From: Begonia masoniana
Lineage: Eukaryota > Streptophyta > Magnoliopsida > Cucurbitales > Begoniaceae
Direction of reading: 5' to 3'
Assembly (NCBI GenBank): GCA_022432975.1
Contig: CM039510.1
Coordinates: 29,454,246-29,518,245 of the forward strand
Length of the DNA stretch: 64,000 bases
Numbering within the stretch: the first letter of the stretch is position 1; every line of letters begins with the position of its first letter. The notes under the pieces were generated by a model, which saw only the letters and a program-made list of their open reading frames with translations, searched no databases and was not told where the DNA came from. Positions 34,476 through 46,670 of the stretch are shown in pieces. The position numbers and the translations under genes are program-made.

Positions 34476-36812
34476 TGTAACGACCCCAACCCGGTCAGGG
34501 CCGTCACAGCCTAACCATAACTTACTGTCATCTTAGCCTCCGTAAGTCTACTTTGAAACACATTTTTTTTTTGCAAAGAACATTAATCAAAGGAAAAAAG
34601 AGGGGGGCGAAGGCGTAAAAACCCCACCCCCATCGCCTGCTCCGCAGGCGATGGGCGATTGATCGCCCCTGGGGTGATCAATCACCAGCTGCTCTGGAAT
34701 TCTAAATTCCAGAGCATACTTCACTTCTTCATCCCTCATCCATCTTCCTTCATCCTTCTTCCCCTTTTTATCCTACCATACTTAACTCAATTTTTACATT
34801 AAACTCACTCATCTACAAGCATCTTCCAACATTCATCCATCACTCAAAACACGATCAAAACTTATTTCACACTCTTCGAATTATCTCAAAATCAACTGCA
34901 TGGGTCGCTCTAAAACCGAACATATCCATACAGTTTAAATCACCTAAAAATCATCAAACAAAACCCAACCAAATCCTCAAATAACATCGAACAATAAAAG
35001 TGGAATTTCTTTAAAAACATTCCCAAAACAAACCCGTCACCAAATCATTCGAAACGACACAACTCCAAGCCTACATCCACTAAACAAATCCCAAAATATC
35101 AAACTTCTCTACATATCTTAAAACCCCTCACATCTTTAACATCAAAACAAATTCACATAAATTACCCAAAATAGCTCGGAGCACACCCACGGTCATCGAA
35201 CCTTGCCAAAACACACCCCGTTGCCACGAGCACCATCCGTCGACCACCTATTATTTGCCATCGAGAGAACTCTCACCTGTCACCTACATCATACAACATA
35301 AACATTAAGCCTAATGCTTAGTAAGGGAATGTATTATACATGACATATGCATGAATGCATGATTCTTTTCATAAAACATGTTCATTTACTTGTTCTTATT
35401 CTTTTTCTTTTGGTTGACATGGATTAAGGTGGGGATGTGCCAGGGAGTAGGCCAAGTGCGTGTACATAATCCTTTCGGCCGTATTCATGTTCCATCGCAT
35501 GGAAGTGACATTGGTTTTGTTGTTCTGGCCATACTGTCCCAACCCACACTTAATCGTTACCTTTCTTTTACATACATCATACACAGAACGTTTCTTATGA
35601 CATTTGAGAAAACATGATGCATGAGAAATCTACGTATCACATATCATCAAAACATATCACCAAACAATTCACAATGTACATGGACATACATTATTCTTAA
35701 CGAACTTCACAAACAACTAATAACTAACATCCTAGGCTACCCGACTCAGTAAACCCCACAATCAGAAAATCATCATCAAAATACAAAAGCCTAACGTTGA
35801 CACGATGTAGGGCCTTAAGGGCCGGAAACCTAGCACCCACTTACCTGACGTTCGTAGCAAGCCGTGCACCGTCCAAAAAGTCGTCTCCACCTAAAACATT
35901 TCACAAATAAGGGCATTAAAATCGATCCTAAATGAACGAATCCTAAACTTAAACCAAGCTCCTAACTAAGGAAATTCTTTCCTAAAACTTCATTTTCTCC
36001 ATTCGGGCATTTTATCGAGCACGTTGTGCTCATCAATTACTAACCTCCATTAATAACTATTTCTCAAATCCCAACAATCCAAAATTTAACCTAACTCCAA
36101 ATAATCATCATAGATTTGCTCTAACTACTACAATAAACATAAATTCTTCATCAATGGGCATAAACATAGTAAAAATTAACGATTTCTAACATAACCCTAA
36201 GATTTCTCAATCTAATACGAAAACCTTAAAATAACAATGAAGTTACAATACATTAGAGCATACCTAGAGTGTTAATTCATTGAAAGGAAATCGGAAGAGA
36301 AAATGGTTGTGAGGAGGAGAGGAAATCGCCATGACGGGAGAAGTGGAAAAGTCGCCAGGGAGAGGGTGAAGCCCTCTGGAGAAAATCGTGAGAAAATGGA
36401 GAAGGGAGAGAAAGGTTTTTAGTTTTTATTTATTTAAAATTTACATGCTTATTTACCACTTTGCCCCTCTCCTCTAATTTTCTAACAAATCCGTTATTTA
36501 ATCTATCGATTTGGTTTCTCCGAAATTTCCTTATTCCTCCAAATATTCAAACTTATTTCTAAGGTTCTAACGAAACTCTCCGTTTGCAAAACGGACTTAA
36601 TTTATTATTTTTTACTAATTAAAATACTATAGGGCTAAAACAAAACTTAGCGTTACGCCATCAATTTGGATTTCTAAAAATTTACTTATTCTTCTAAAAA
36701 TCCCCATAAATTCCTAGGGTCCTAATAAAACCTCTCGCTCCCAAAACGGACCTATATCTCTTATTTACAAAAATACCCTCGGAGCGGAAACCCAAAAAAC
36801 TCGGGTGTTACA
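34476..36812 (-). mobile_element. Solo LTR inside the element 4 LTR
   Basis: Bounded by TGTAACGACCCCAACCC and CTCGGGTGTTACA with a perfect 5-bp TSD GCAGG (34471-34475 and 36813-36817). It is 2,337 bp with no internal domain. The uninterrupted site TTCAGCAGGTGTGTTT in element 2's LTRs (about 40907 and 47737) confirms it as an insertion. Orientation is inferred from the ends. Confidence 0.9.
34631..34668. repeat. Two adjacent GC-rich hairpins in the solo LTR
   Basis: CATCGCCTGC-TCC-GCAGGCGATG has a 10-bp stem, and GGGCGAT-TG-ATCGCCC directly after it has a 7-bp stem; they share two or three bases. Confidence 0.85.
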
Positions 36813-37179
36813 GCAGGTGTGTTCTCTGAGTTTGCTGAGAACTAGGCAGGTTGGAGGGGTGCATTCATGCATCGATCTGGCAACTGATGGGGCGGTTTAA
36901 CTGGTGGCAGTAGATGAGAAGGTTTAGTGAACCATGATTCAATTTAAGTATGTTGAGAGTTTTTATGACAGTGGTAGTTTGATGTTTTGAATACAATTTG
37001 AGACTTTTCTGATAATGATACTCTGTTGGTTTTAATAGTGGTTTTTACCAAATTTTGGAGTAATACACGGATTTAAGTAGTCTTGAACGATTTTTAGTAA
37101 AATGCTCAAGTTCTTTTGGTAGTCGGAGTTTTCTTTGTTTAGAGTGAAATTGTTGCTATGGTGTTTTTGTTGAGTGTTT

Positions 37180-37680
37180 TTGATCTATCGGTAGATGATG
37201 TCTATCGGTAGATGTTGAGTATTTTTGATCTATCGATAGATGATGTCTATCGGCAGATGTTGAGTATTTTTTGTCTATCGGTGGATTTAGTCCATCGGTA
37301 GAAGTCGAGAGTTTTGTCTATCGGTGGATTTAGTCTATCGATAGAAGTTGAGAGTTTTGTCTATCGGTGGATTTAGTCCATCGGTGGATGTGAGTATTAG
37401 AATTTGTCGTTTTGTGACCGGGTGACGTCGAGTATTATAACTCGGAAGATGTAGGAAGAAATTTGTCGTTTTGCGATCGGTAGATGTGAATTGAGGATTT
37501 TTGTCGTCTAGTGATCGGAAGATGCAGCTTGTTCTATCGGTAAATGTGAGCTGAGAATGTTTGTCGTTTGTGAGCGGTAGAAGTAAATAGGAGATTTGTC
37601 GTTTTGTGAGCGGCGGATGCGAGTGTAAAACGTTGTCGTTTTGTGAGTGGAAGATGTAATTTATACGGCTTCTACCGCCG
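37180..37680 (+). repeat. Dispersed ATCGGTAGATG motifs in the element 4 LTR
   Basis: The motif ATCGGYRGAT recurs about a dozen times as CTATCGGTAGATG, CTATCGGTGGATT and CATCGGTAGAAG, with irregular spacing, in the same part of the LTR where element 1 has its minisatellite. Confidence 0.8.
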
Positions 37681-38499
37681 AGACTCTTTTGTCACTATAT
37701 CTACTGCTGGAACTATTCAGCGGGAGATGTGTCCTGTTTTATTTTCTTTTTCAACCAACTGTCTTCAATATTTTAACTATTTAATAAATGTCGTTCATGC
37801 AAATGTTTTTCCGCTGTAAGTTTTAATGTTTTAAGGGTCAAGTCTTGATCGTTAAATGAAATTTTAAAATTTTCTCAGAAAGTCATAGTTCGGTTTAGTA
37901 TTATGTGTGGCGAACCAGGTTCAGATAACTCGGGGCGTTACAGTATGGTATCAGAGACATTCAGTTAAACCGTTCAAAAGATTAATCATCAGTGCCGATT
38001 GTCGCATGAGAGTACTCCAACAACTGTAAGTGTTTATGTTAGGCTTAGTTATTAGATGTTTATGAGAGTAGTTAACCCTGTGCAGAAATCTAGTAATATG
38101 TCTAGACGACAAGGAAGACCAAGAGTACCAAGAGAGATACCGAATCCGGGACGTGAAGAAGATCCTAGCGTGATTAGGCAGCTGACAGATTTAGTGCGTC
38201 AAACAATTCCTACCGTTTCATGGTGTAGGTTTGAAGGCACAATCACAAACAACCACTACTGTAACGACCCTTAAAACTATTCCTAATTTTTCCGTATTAT
38301 TTTTTTCTTATTTTTTATAACTTTCTAGTAAACCCTTTCGTTAAATTGATAAGTTAAAGTATAAATTGTTGAAACATATTTAAAAATAAATTAAACAAAA
38401 CCATTAAAACAAGAGGAATCGGCTCAGCAGAACAGAGGACAAAAAGGGCCCAAGTCCAAAATTTTTCCTATTCACATCCGCCGCTCACTTCTGCTAAGC

Positions 38500-38790
38500 T
38501 ACATCCACCGCTCACTCACATCCACCGGTCACTCACATCCACCGATCACTCACATCCACTGATCACTCACAAAACACATCCACCGGTGACAGTCAGCCGG
38601 ATGACTTATTCACCTAGCATCCACCGGTCACTCACATCCACCGATCACTCACAAAACACATCCACCGGTGACTCACAAAACACATCCACCGGTGACTCAC
38701 AAAACACATCCACCGGTGACTCACAAAACATGTCCACCGGTGACTCACAAAACACATACACCGGTGACGTCAGCCGGATGACTTATTCAC
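38500..38790. repeat. Short 17-bp minisatellite in the element 3 left LTR
   Basis: Variants of CACATCCACCGATCACT and the longer CACAAAACACATCCACCGGT, about 15 units in total, much fewer than in the partner LTR. Confidence 0.85.
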
Positions 38791-39839
38791 CCAGCATCCA
38801 CCGGTCAACAGTAACCGAACACATATGCTGGTTGACTTTGACCAAACACTTATACAAACTTCTGCCAATCAGAAAATGACAGAATCTATTACCTAGCTAC
38901 ATCCGCCGCTCAACAGTAACCGAACAATTAACCGAAACCATACAATTTCCTCTTGTACTTTCACACCATTCACTCAGAACTTCCAAGAACATTAAAAACA
39001 ACATTCTCCATTTCCAGAAACATCAAAATGAACATTATATACAAATTATCAAAAACACTACAAAATACTATCAATCTTCCAAAAACACTATACAATATCT
39101 ATCCAGATCCAAGCATCCTAAGATGTTTAACTATACCATTTTCCTATCTTTCTATCCATCAAATTTCCAAAACACATACTTACGTCTCACGAGTCAAAAT
39201 AAGCACCGACTGTGCCAGTACACTCCCGCGAGCATTCTTCTTCAACCTGCTTAGACATCGGGCGGAGGAACGTTGTCCTCACCTATATCGAAGTCACCTA
39301 TACCATAGAAATAAAATGTGAGCTAGAGGCTCTGTAAATCTACGTGAGTGCACATGAATGCCATGCAAGTACAAATCATAAATCATGCTTCTACCTTTTC
39401 GCTATTCATTTCATTTCACTTTATGTCACCGGGGCTTCACTCTCGCTAGATAGGAGTAGCACATCCGGTGATTGGATAGCTCCTCGTATCTAACCGGAGG
39501 GAAAACATACTTCATCTGACAGCCATGTCAGAATCACCGCCATCGACGTGACCATCATTACATTTATTTACCTTTTCATTATTCCTTTCCGTTTTGTAAA
39601 AACGTGCATATAAATTCATTTTTCATTCTTTTTATAAAACCATGATGCGTGCATGTATACAATGACATAACAAAAAAAAGCACGCAAACAATAAACTTAT
39701 ACATTCAACAATCTAACTAAACTAACTACCCAACCAAATTACCCAACACAGCAAGCATCTCCAATTCCTCGATCAACATAGTCTTATGGTGTAGGCTAAT
39801 CGGCCAAACGAGTCACGGAGACTTACCTCGTGTCCGTTG

Positions 39840-42009
39840 TGTAACACCCGGTTTCTATTAACCGATTTACCTTTTTTCATTTATAGAGGATGTTTTATAA
39901 TTGAAATTGAGTGATTTAGTGATTAGATTAATAAGTGAATGAGTAAGGACAAAATGGTTAATTGTAATTTTATTGTGGATAAAGTATTTAAGGGAGGGTT
40001 TAATGAGGTTTAACCGCTGCTATTCCCTCGTTTTTCCTTTCTCGGTATCCAGCTCAAGCTCAACAGAGTTCCAGGCGATTTTTCCCCTCCGATCTCTATT
40101 TCCTCAAACTAGGTAAGTTTTCCCTTCGTTTTCTCGAGATTTAGTGGCTAGATAGCAGAGAGAGTGCAATGAGTGTATTTTTGAGAATGCTGTGAGTGAG
40201 TTGAGTTCGGGTTAGTGATGAATTATGAATGTGCGATGATCCAAACTTATAAACTAGCTCCTTAGGTTTGTGAATGGTGTAGGATGAAGTTTAGTGCAGA
40301 TCTGAATGGTATTTTGTTTATGACATTAGGTGAACAGGGCTTCCAAAGTAGTTGAAACCGAGCGATTTCTAGAAGACCGGGTAAGTGAAGTTTGCTTGCG
40401 CCTTCGGGCTTACATCACAAAACATTAGGAACGTGTTTATTTGAATGTGTCTGTATGCTATGCATCATGTTTTAAAAGTATACGAAAATGAATTTGAATG
40501 TATGTTGGCATGGTAAGGAATGAACATAATGAAACAGCTATGCGAAACAGATTTACTGTTAAGAGAAGTAATCCGCCCCTTAATGAGACAGTGGATATTT
40601 ATACTTTGGGAGAGTTGATCCAACTCCCAATTTCACAGGGGGATCGGAAACAGCTATGTGAATCAAATTACTATTAAGGGAAGTAATCCACCCCTTAATG
40701 AGTCAGTGGATATTTATACTTTGGGAGAGTTGATCCAACTCCCAATTTCACAGGGGGATCTGAACAGAAACGATGAATGACAACTGAGATGAGAAAGTAG
40801 AAATTGCATGATTAAGATTAAGATATCAGCATTTCATTTCATCGCTGCTTTACTTATTTATCATTAGGCTAATAGATGAGTTTTGTGATGTAGGTGAAGA
40901 AGTTTCAGCAGGTGTGTTTTATGAGTTTGCCGAGGACTAGTCTGGTTGGAGGAGTGCATTTATGTAACATTCTGGCAGTTGATGGGGGGGTTTAACTGGT
41001 GTCAGTTGGTGTGAAGGTTTAGTTGACAATGTTTCAATTTAAGTATGCTGAGTTTTCATGACAGTAGTGGTTTTTAATATTTTGAATACGTTCTGAGATT
41101 TCCTGATAAAGATATTCTGTTGAGTTTTTAAATGTTGGTTTTTACTGGATTTGGGTAATGCAATGATTTGAATTATTTCTGAATGCTTTAGGTGGAGTAG
41201 TAAATCCTTTTCTGTACTTAGAGTTGTGTTTGCATAGCAAGAAATAGTTGAAATGTCGTTCTGTCCTCTATCGGTAGATGATGTCTGTCGGTAGATGTTG
41301 AGTTATAGTTATGTTGTCTATCGGAAGATGTCTTCAATAAAGCCATCGGATGATGTCTCAGTAAAGTCATCGGTACATGAAATTTACTCAATCGGATGAT
41401 GTAGATTAAATTCTATCAGAAGATATAGATTTTACACTATCGGTATGAGTGGGTATTATGCTTTGTCGTTTAGTGATCGGTGTATGCAGTTTATTCTATC
41501 GGAAGAAGGGAATGAGAGATTTTTGTCGTTTTGCCGTCGGTAGATGCGAGTCGTAAAACTTGTCGTTTTGCAATCGGTTGATGTTGGATAATTGATTTAT
41601 CCGGCTGACGTCATCGGTAGATGCAATCCACCGAAAGATGTCTTTTGTTTCTAACTCTTCTGGTTGACGTCATCGGTAGAAGCCTTCTATTTTCTGTTTC
41701 TGCTTCTTCCGATTGACTTATTTCATCGGCAGATGCGTTTGACTTCTGCAACTCCTCAAGTATTCCACGGTTTAAACCTTTATTTCCTAATTGATGATTG
41801 TTTCTTAGCATTTCAAACAATGTTTCGCAGTTTTGTTTAAACCCTATTGTCGCTCAAATGATTTCCGTTGCAAATTTTTAATTGTATTGAGATTTTAGCA
41901 AATGTCAAATCTTGAATGTTGAGAGAGGTTTTAAAATATGGTTGAAATTTCTTAGTCGTGTACGGGCTTTCGTGTGACGAACCGGGTTCAGATAACTCCG
42001 GGCGTTACA
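39840..42009 (+). repeat. Element 2 5' LTR
   Basis: Starts TGTAACACCCGG and ends GGGCGTTACA. ATCGGTAGATG-like motifs cluster at 41270-41740. Confidence 0.93.
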
Positions 42010-42012
42010 GTA

Positions 42013-42024
42013 TGGTATCAGAGA
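42013..42024 (+). other. Element 2 primer-binding site
   Basis: TGGTATCAGAGA differs from the initiator tRNA-Met complement only at the last base. Element 4 has the same variant. Confidence 0.85.
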
Positions 42025-42155
42025 CATTCAGTTAAACCGTTCAAAAGATTACTCATCAATGCCAATCGTTGCATGGAAGTACTTCAACAACTGTAAGTGT
42101 TTATGTTAACCTTAGTTAATAGATATTAATTAACCCTGTACAGGAATTTAGTACA

Positions 42156-45100
42156 ATGGCCAGACGCCCAGGGAGACCTAGAGTGCCAAGAGAAATGCCA
42201 AATGTGAGAGAGGAAGAGGAGCCTAGTGTGATTAGACAGCTGACGGATTTAGTGCGTTAGCAAACCGACCTAGTGCGCCAACAGTCTGACCAACTAGGAG
42301 TACTGTTGAACCGAGAGGTGCAAGGAAGTGCCAATTCGGGTTCTAGCAATGAACATTCTGGAGATAGATTTCAGAGACTAAGACCACCCACGTTTGATGG
42401 ACAGTCATCTGATCCAGTTGTTGCTGATGGATGACTTAGAAAGATTGAGAGTATGTTTAGGTGTGCCAACATTGGAGAAGGAGACAAGGTCACGTTGGCA
42501 ACATTCCACTTGGCTGGTGAAGCTCAACTCTGGTGGGAAACAATAGAGACCACCACTGATGTTATGGCGATGCCTTGGTCACAGTTCAAGGACGTCTTCT
42601 ATTAAAAGTATTTTAACAGCACAGTCCAAACCGCGAAGAAATTGAAGTTTCTAAACTTGAAGTAGACAGGGTCTGTGGCCGAGTACAGTAGACAATTTGA
42701 GTCCTTGTCCAGATTTGCTGGACATTTTGCTCACAAGGAAGAGGATAAAGTGTTTAAATTTATGCATGGACTGACGCCAGAAATCTACCGAGGGGTTAAA
42801 TTTTGTGGTGTTAAAGGCTTGACATTCAGCGAGGTCGTGTCCACTGCTCTGGAAGTGGAAGAAGCTGAAAGGAAATGTGCTGGACCAAAGGAGGTCCCGC
42901 AAAGGTTTAACCAGCCACATCAACTAAGAGGAACGAAGAGGCCAAATGAAGGCCAAAATAGCCAAGGAGCAGGAGGAAGGTACAGAATGTCAGGAAATTT
43001 CCCCAGTGTCTTAAGTGTTTGAAGAACCACCCAGGGGAATGCAGACTAGGCTTTGGGAAGTGCTTTAACTGTGAGGAGGTTGGACACACGTTCAAGGAAT
43101 GCTCGAAGCCAAGAATCACCAGATGCTACAATTGTAACATGCTCGGCCACATTAGCAGAGACTGTCCAGTTCCTAAGAATGGTCCTGCTATGATTAAACC
43201 AAGAATATTCTCCATGACGGAGTCGGGTGAGGAACAGCCCGCTGTTGTGTCAGGTACTATATTGATTAACTCTGTGCCTGCTTTTACTTTAATAGATTCT
43301 GGTACGACGCATTCATTCATAGCATCTGCATTTGTTGTTAGGTTAGGTGTACAGTTTACCCATTCCATGCATGTGTTTAGTGTTGCATTACCTTCCGGTG
43401 AATGCATGCACTCTAACCAGGTGATGCTTGACAGTGTCGTGTTAGTAGGGAACGTAAGTCTACCTGCTGATCTTATAATTATGGATATATTAGGATTTGA
43501 TGTAATCCTAGGTATGGACTGGTTGTTTAAACACCACGCCACAATTGATTGTAGAACTGGAATAGTTAGCTTTCAACCCCCTGATAATTTGAAACATACC
43601 TTTCAAGCTTCAAGGAAAAGTAAGGAAATGTTTGTGATGACTTCTATTAACACTAGATCTTCCCTGTGTGGAGAATATTCGTACTTCTTAGCCAGCGTTT
43701 TAGACACACAGCTTGTAGGAAAGGCAAATCCTCAAAATGTCTTAATTGTCCAAGACTTCCCCAAAGTGTTTTTAGATGACCTTCCCGGTTTACCACCAGA
43801 TAGGGAAATTGAATTTGTTGTAGATGTTTACCCCGGCGCCGAACCTGTGTCTAAAAATCCATATAGACTAGCACCTACAGAACTTAAGGAATTGAAGAAA
43901 CAGTTGGAGGATTTATTGGAGAAAGGGTTCATACACCCTAGCTTTTTATCGTGGGGTGCACCTGTCCTTTTTGTCAAAAAGAAGGATGGATCAATGCGTA
44001 TGTGCATTGATTATAGAGAATTGAATAAGTTAATTGTCAAGAACAAGTATCCTTTACCAAGGATTGATGATTTATTTGACCAACTTAATGGTGCAAGAGT
44101 TTTCTCTAAGATTGACCTTAGGTTCGGTTATTATCAGTTGAAGGTTAAATCTGAAGATATCCCAAAGACTGCCTTTCGCACAAGGTATGGACATTATGAG
44201 TTTTTGGTTATGTCCTTTGGGTTGACAAATGCCCCAGCTGCCTTTATGGATCTTATGAATAGGGTGTTTCATGAATACCTAGATAAATTTGTCATAGTGT
44301 TCATTGATGATATTCTGATCTATTCCTGTACTAAAGATGAGCATGCTAGGCACCTGACCTTGGTGTTGGAAGTATTAAAACAGCACCAAGTTTACGCCAA
44401 GTTTTCTAAGTGTGAATTTTTGTTGGACCAAGTTCACTTTTTAGGACATGTTATCTCTGAGGATGGGATATCTGTTGATCTAGCTAAGATTCAGGCAGTT
44501 AAGGAATGACCCCAACCAAGGAATGCCACAGATATCAGGAGTTTTCTTAGACTTGCAGGGTATTATAGAAAGTTTATTGAAGGATTTTCGAAGATTGCTA
44601 CACCTCTTACTAAGTTAACAAGGAAAAATGTGAAGTATATATGGACTGAGGAATGTGAGCATAGTTTCCAGACCTTGAAACAGAAACTAACCAATGCTCC
44701 AATTTTAACCCTTCCAGTCGGAGATGGTAAATTTAGTATTTATTGTGATGCTTCCAAAATTGGTCTTGGTTGTGTGTTAATGCAGAATGGAAAAGTGATA
44801 GCTTATGCCTCTAGACAGTTGAAAACACATGAGAAGAACTATCCTACACATGACTTAGAATTAGCTGCAGTGGTATTTGCGCTTAAAATTTGGAGGCATT
44901 ACCTGTATGGACAATCTTGTGAGATATTTTCAGATCATAAGAGCCTGAAGTATATTTTCACACAAAAGGAACTAAACATGAGGCAGCGTCGATGGTTGAA
45001 ATTTATCAAGGATTATGATTTTGAGATAAAATACCATCCCGGTAAAGCAAATGTTGTGGCAGACGCTTTGAGTAGAGTAACAACATCAAACCCATCTATG

Positions 45101-46635
45101 ATTTTCAATATGCCATTAGCCTTAGAGTCAGAATTCCAGAGGTTTAATCTAGAAGCAGTATCTAGTGTATCAGCTATACTCTCAGCCATAACCTTAAAGC
45201 CTACTATCCTGGAGAAAATAAAGGAAGCTCAGGCAAATGATGTGGAATGCAACAAATACAAATTAAGCATAGGATCTACTGTAATTCGGATTTCAACTAT
45301 TCAGTCGATGGAATCCTTAAATTTAGAGATAGGTGGTTTGTTCCTGCCGTTAAAGAACTTCGAGATGAGATTCTTTCAGAAGCACATTCTTACAGATTCT
45401 CTGTTCACCCTGGGAGTACAAAGATGTACAGGGATCTCAGACAACATTATTGGTGGCCAGGTATGAAACAATGTGTGGCAGAATATGTCGGATCGTGTTT
45501 GATTTGCCAACATGTTAAAGCTGAACATCAGAGGCCTGCAGGAAGCTTACAGCCATTACCAGTTCCCGAATGGAAATGGGAAAAAATAGCGATGGACTTT
45601 GTTATGGGATTGCCTAAAACAGCAAAGGGACATGATGCAATTTGGGTGATAGTTGACCGCTTAACCAAATCAGCTCACTTCCTACCGATAAAGGTGACTT
45701 ACTCGATGGATCAGCTTACTGAGTTGTATGTGCATAAAGTTGTTAGACTTCATGGAGTTCCAAGTTCTATAGTTTCAGACCGAGACTCTAGATTTACATT
45801 TAAGTTTTGGAAGAGTTTGCACGAGGCTATGGGTACGCAGCTTAGTTTTAGCACAGCTTTTCACCCTCAAACAGATGGACAGTCTGAAAGAACCATTCAA
45901 ACATTAGAGGATATGCTTCGTGCATGCACATTGGATTTTCAAGGCTCTTGGAGCAAGTATCTATCCTTAGTAGAATTCTCTTATAACAACAGTTTTCAGG
46001 CCACCATAGGAATGGCACCATACGAGGCATTATATGGATGAAAATGTAGATCACCTTTGTACTGGGATGAAGTTGGTGAAGCACAGTTGCTCGGTCCTGA
46101 TATTGTGCAACAAACTGTTGAGAAGGTTGCCCTCATCCGACAGAAAACTTTGGCAGCTCAGAGTCGACAGAAAAGCTATGCAGATTGCAGGCATAGAGAA
46201 TTGAAATTTGTGATAGGTGATGAAGTTTTTCTTAAGGTGTCACAATTCAAAGGAGTTGTGAGATTTGGGAAGAGAGGAAAGTTGAACCCCAGGTTTATTG
46301 GACCATTCTTAATCCTGAAAAGGATTGGAAAGACAGCCTACCAGTTACAGCTACCAACCTCTATGGAAGGAATCCATAATGTGTTCCATGTTTCCATGTT
46401 GAAGAAATGTGTACGAGATCCATCTCAGATTGTAGGACATCAGAGTATTAAAATTCATCCTACCCCTACATATGAAGAGAAAGCAGTAAGGATCTTAGAC
46501 TATGCAGTGAAGGTATTGCGCAACAAAGAGTTTCCACTGGTGAAAGTCTTATGGCGTAACCAGAACCTTGAGGAGACGACTTGGGAGCGCCAGCAAGACA
46601 TGGTGGACCAACATCCAGAATTATTCAGGTACTAA
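42156..46635 (+). pseudogene. Element 2 gag-pol, multiply broken
   Basis: Gag opens at 42156 (MARRPGRPRVPREMPN). It is closed by stops near 42257 (TAG), 42432 (TGA for Trp), 42602 (TAA) and 42661 (TAG). Readable parts are two CCHC knuckles ([14 protein letters not shown] and [14 protein letters not shown]), protease with DSGTTHS (a Thr in place of the usual Ala), reverse transcriptase with FIDDILIY, RNase H, and integrase with its zinc finger and D-D-E core. The chromodomain-like end (FPLVKVLWRNQNLEETTWER) stops at 46635. Further breaks are TGA for Trp at about 44507, a frameshift near 45280 and TGA for Arg at about 46039. The copy is dead; most stops fit C-to-T changes on one strand or the other. 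Confidence 0.9.
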
Positions 46636-46670
46636 ATTTTGAGGACAAAATTCTTTTAAGGAGGGTAGAT

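Larger units (their letters stand above)
33442..38205 (+). mobile_element. Truncated Ty3/gypsy element (element 4): 5' LTR, PBS and gag start
   Basis: TGTAGCACCCGG at 33442 starts an LTR that ends GGGGCGTTACA at 37942; without the inserted solo LTR it is about 2,159 bp, matching element 2's LTR. A PBS (TGGTATCAGAGA, 37946-37957) and the gag start ATG 38098 (MSRRQGRPRVPREIPN) follow. After about 38205 the sequence no longer matches the gag of elements 1 and 2 and instead resembles the outer LTR. The remainder of the element and its 3' LTR are gone. The exact breakpoint is uncertain by about 20 bp. Confidence 0.8.
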
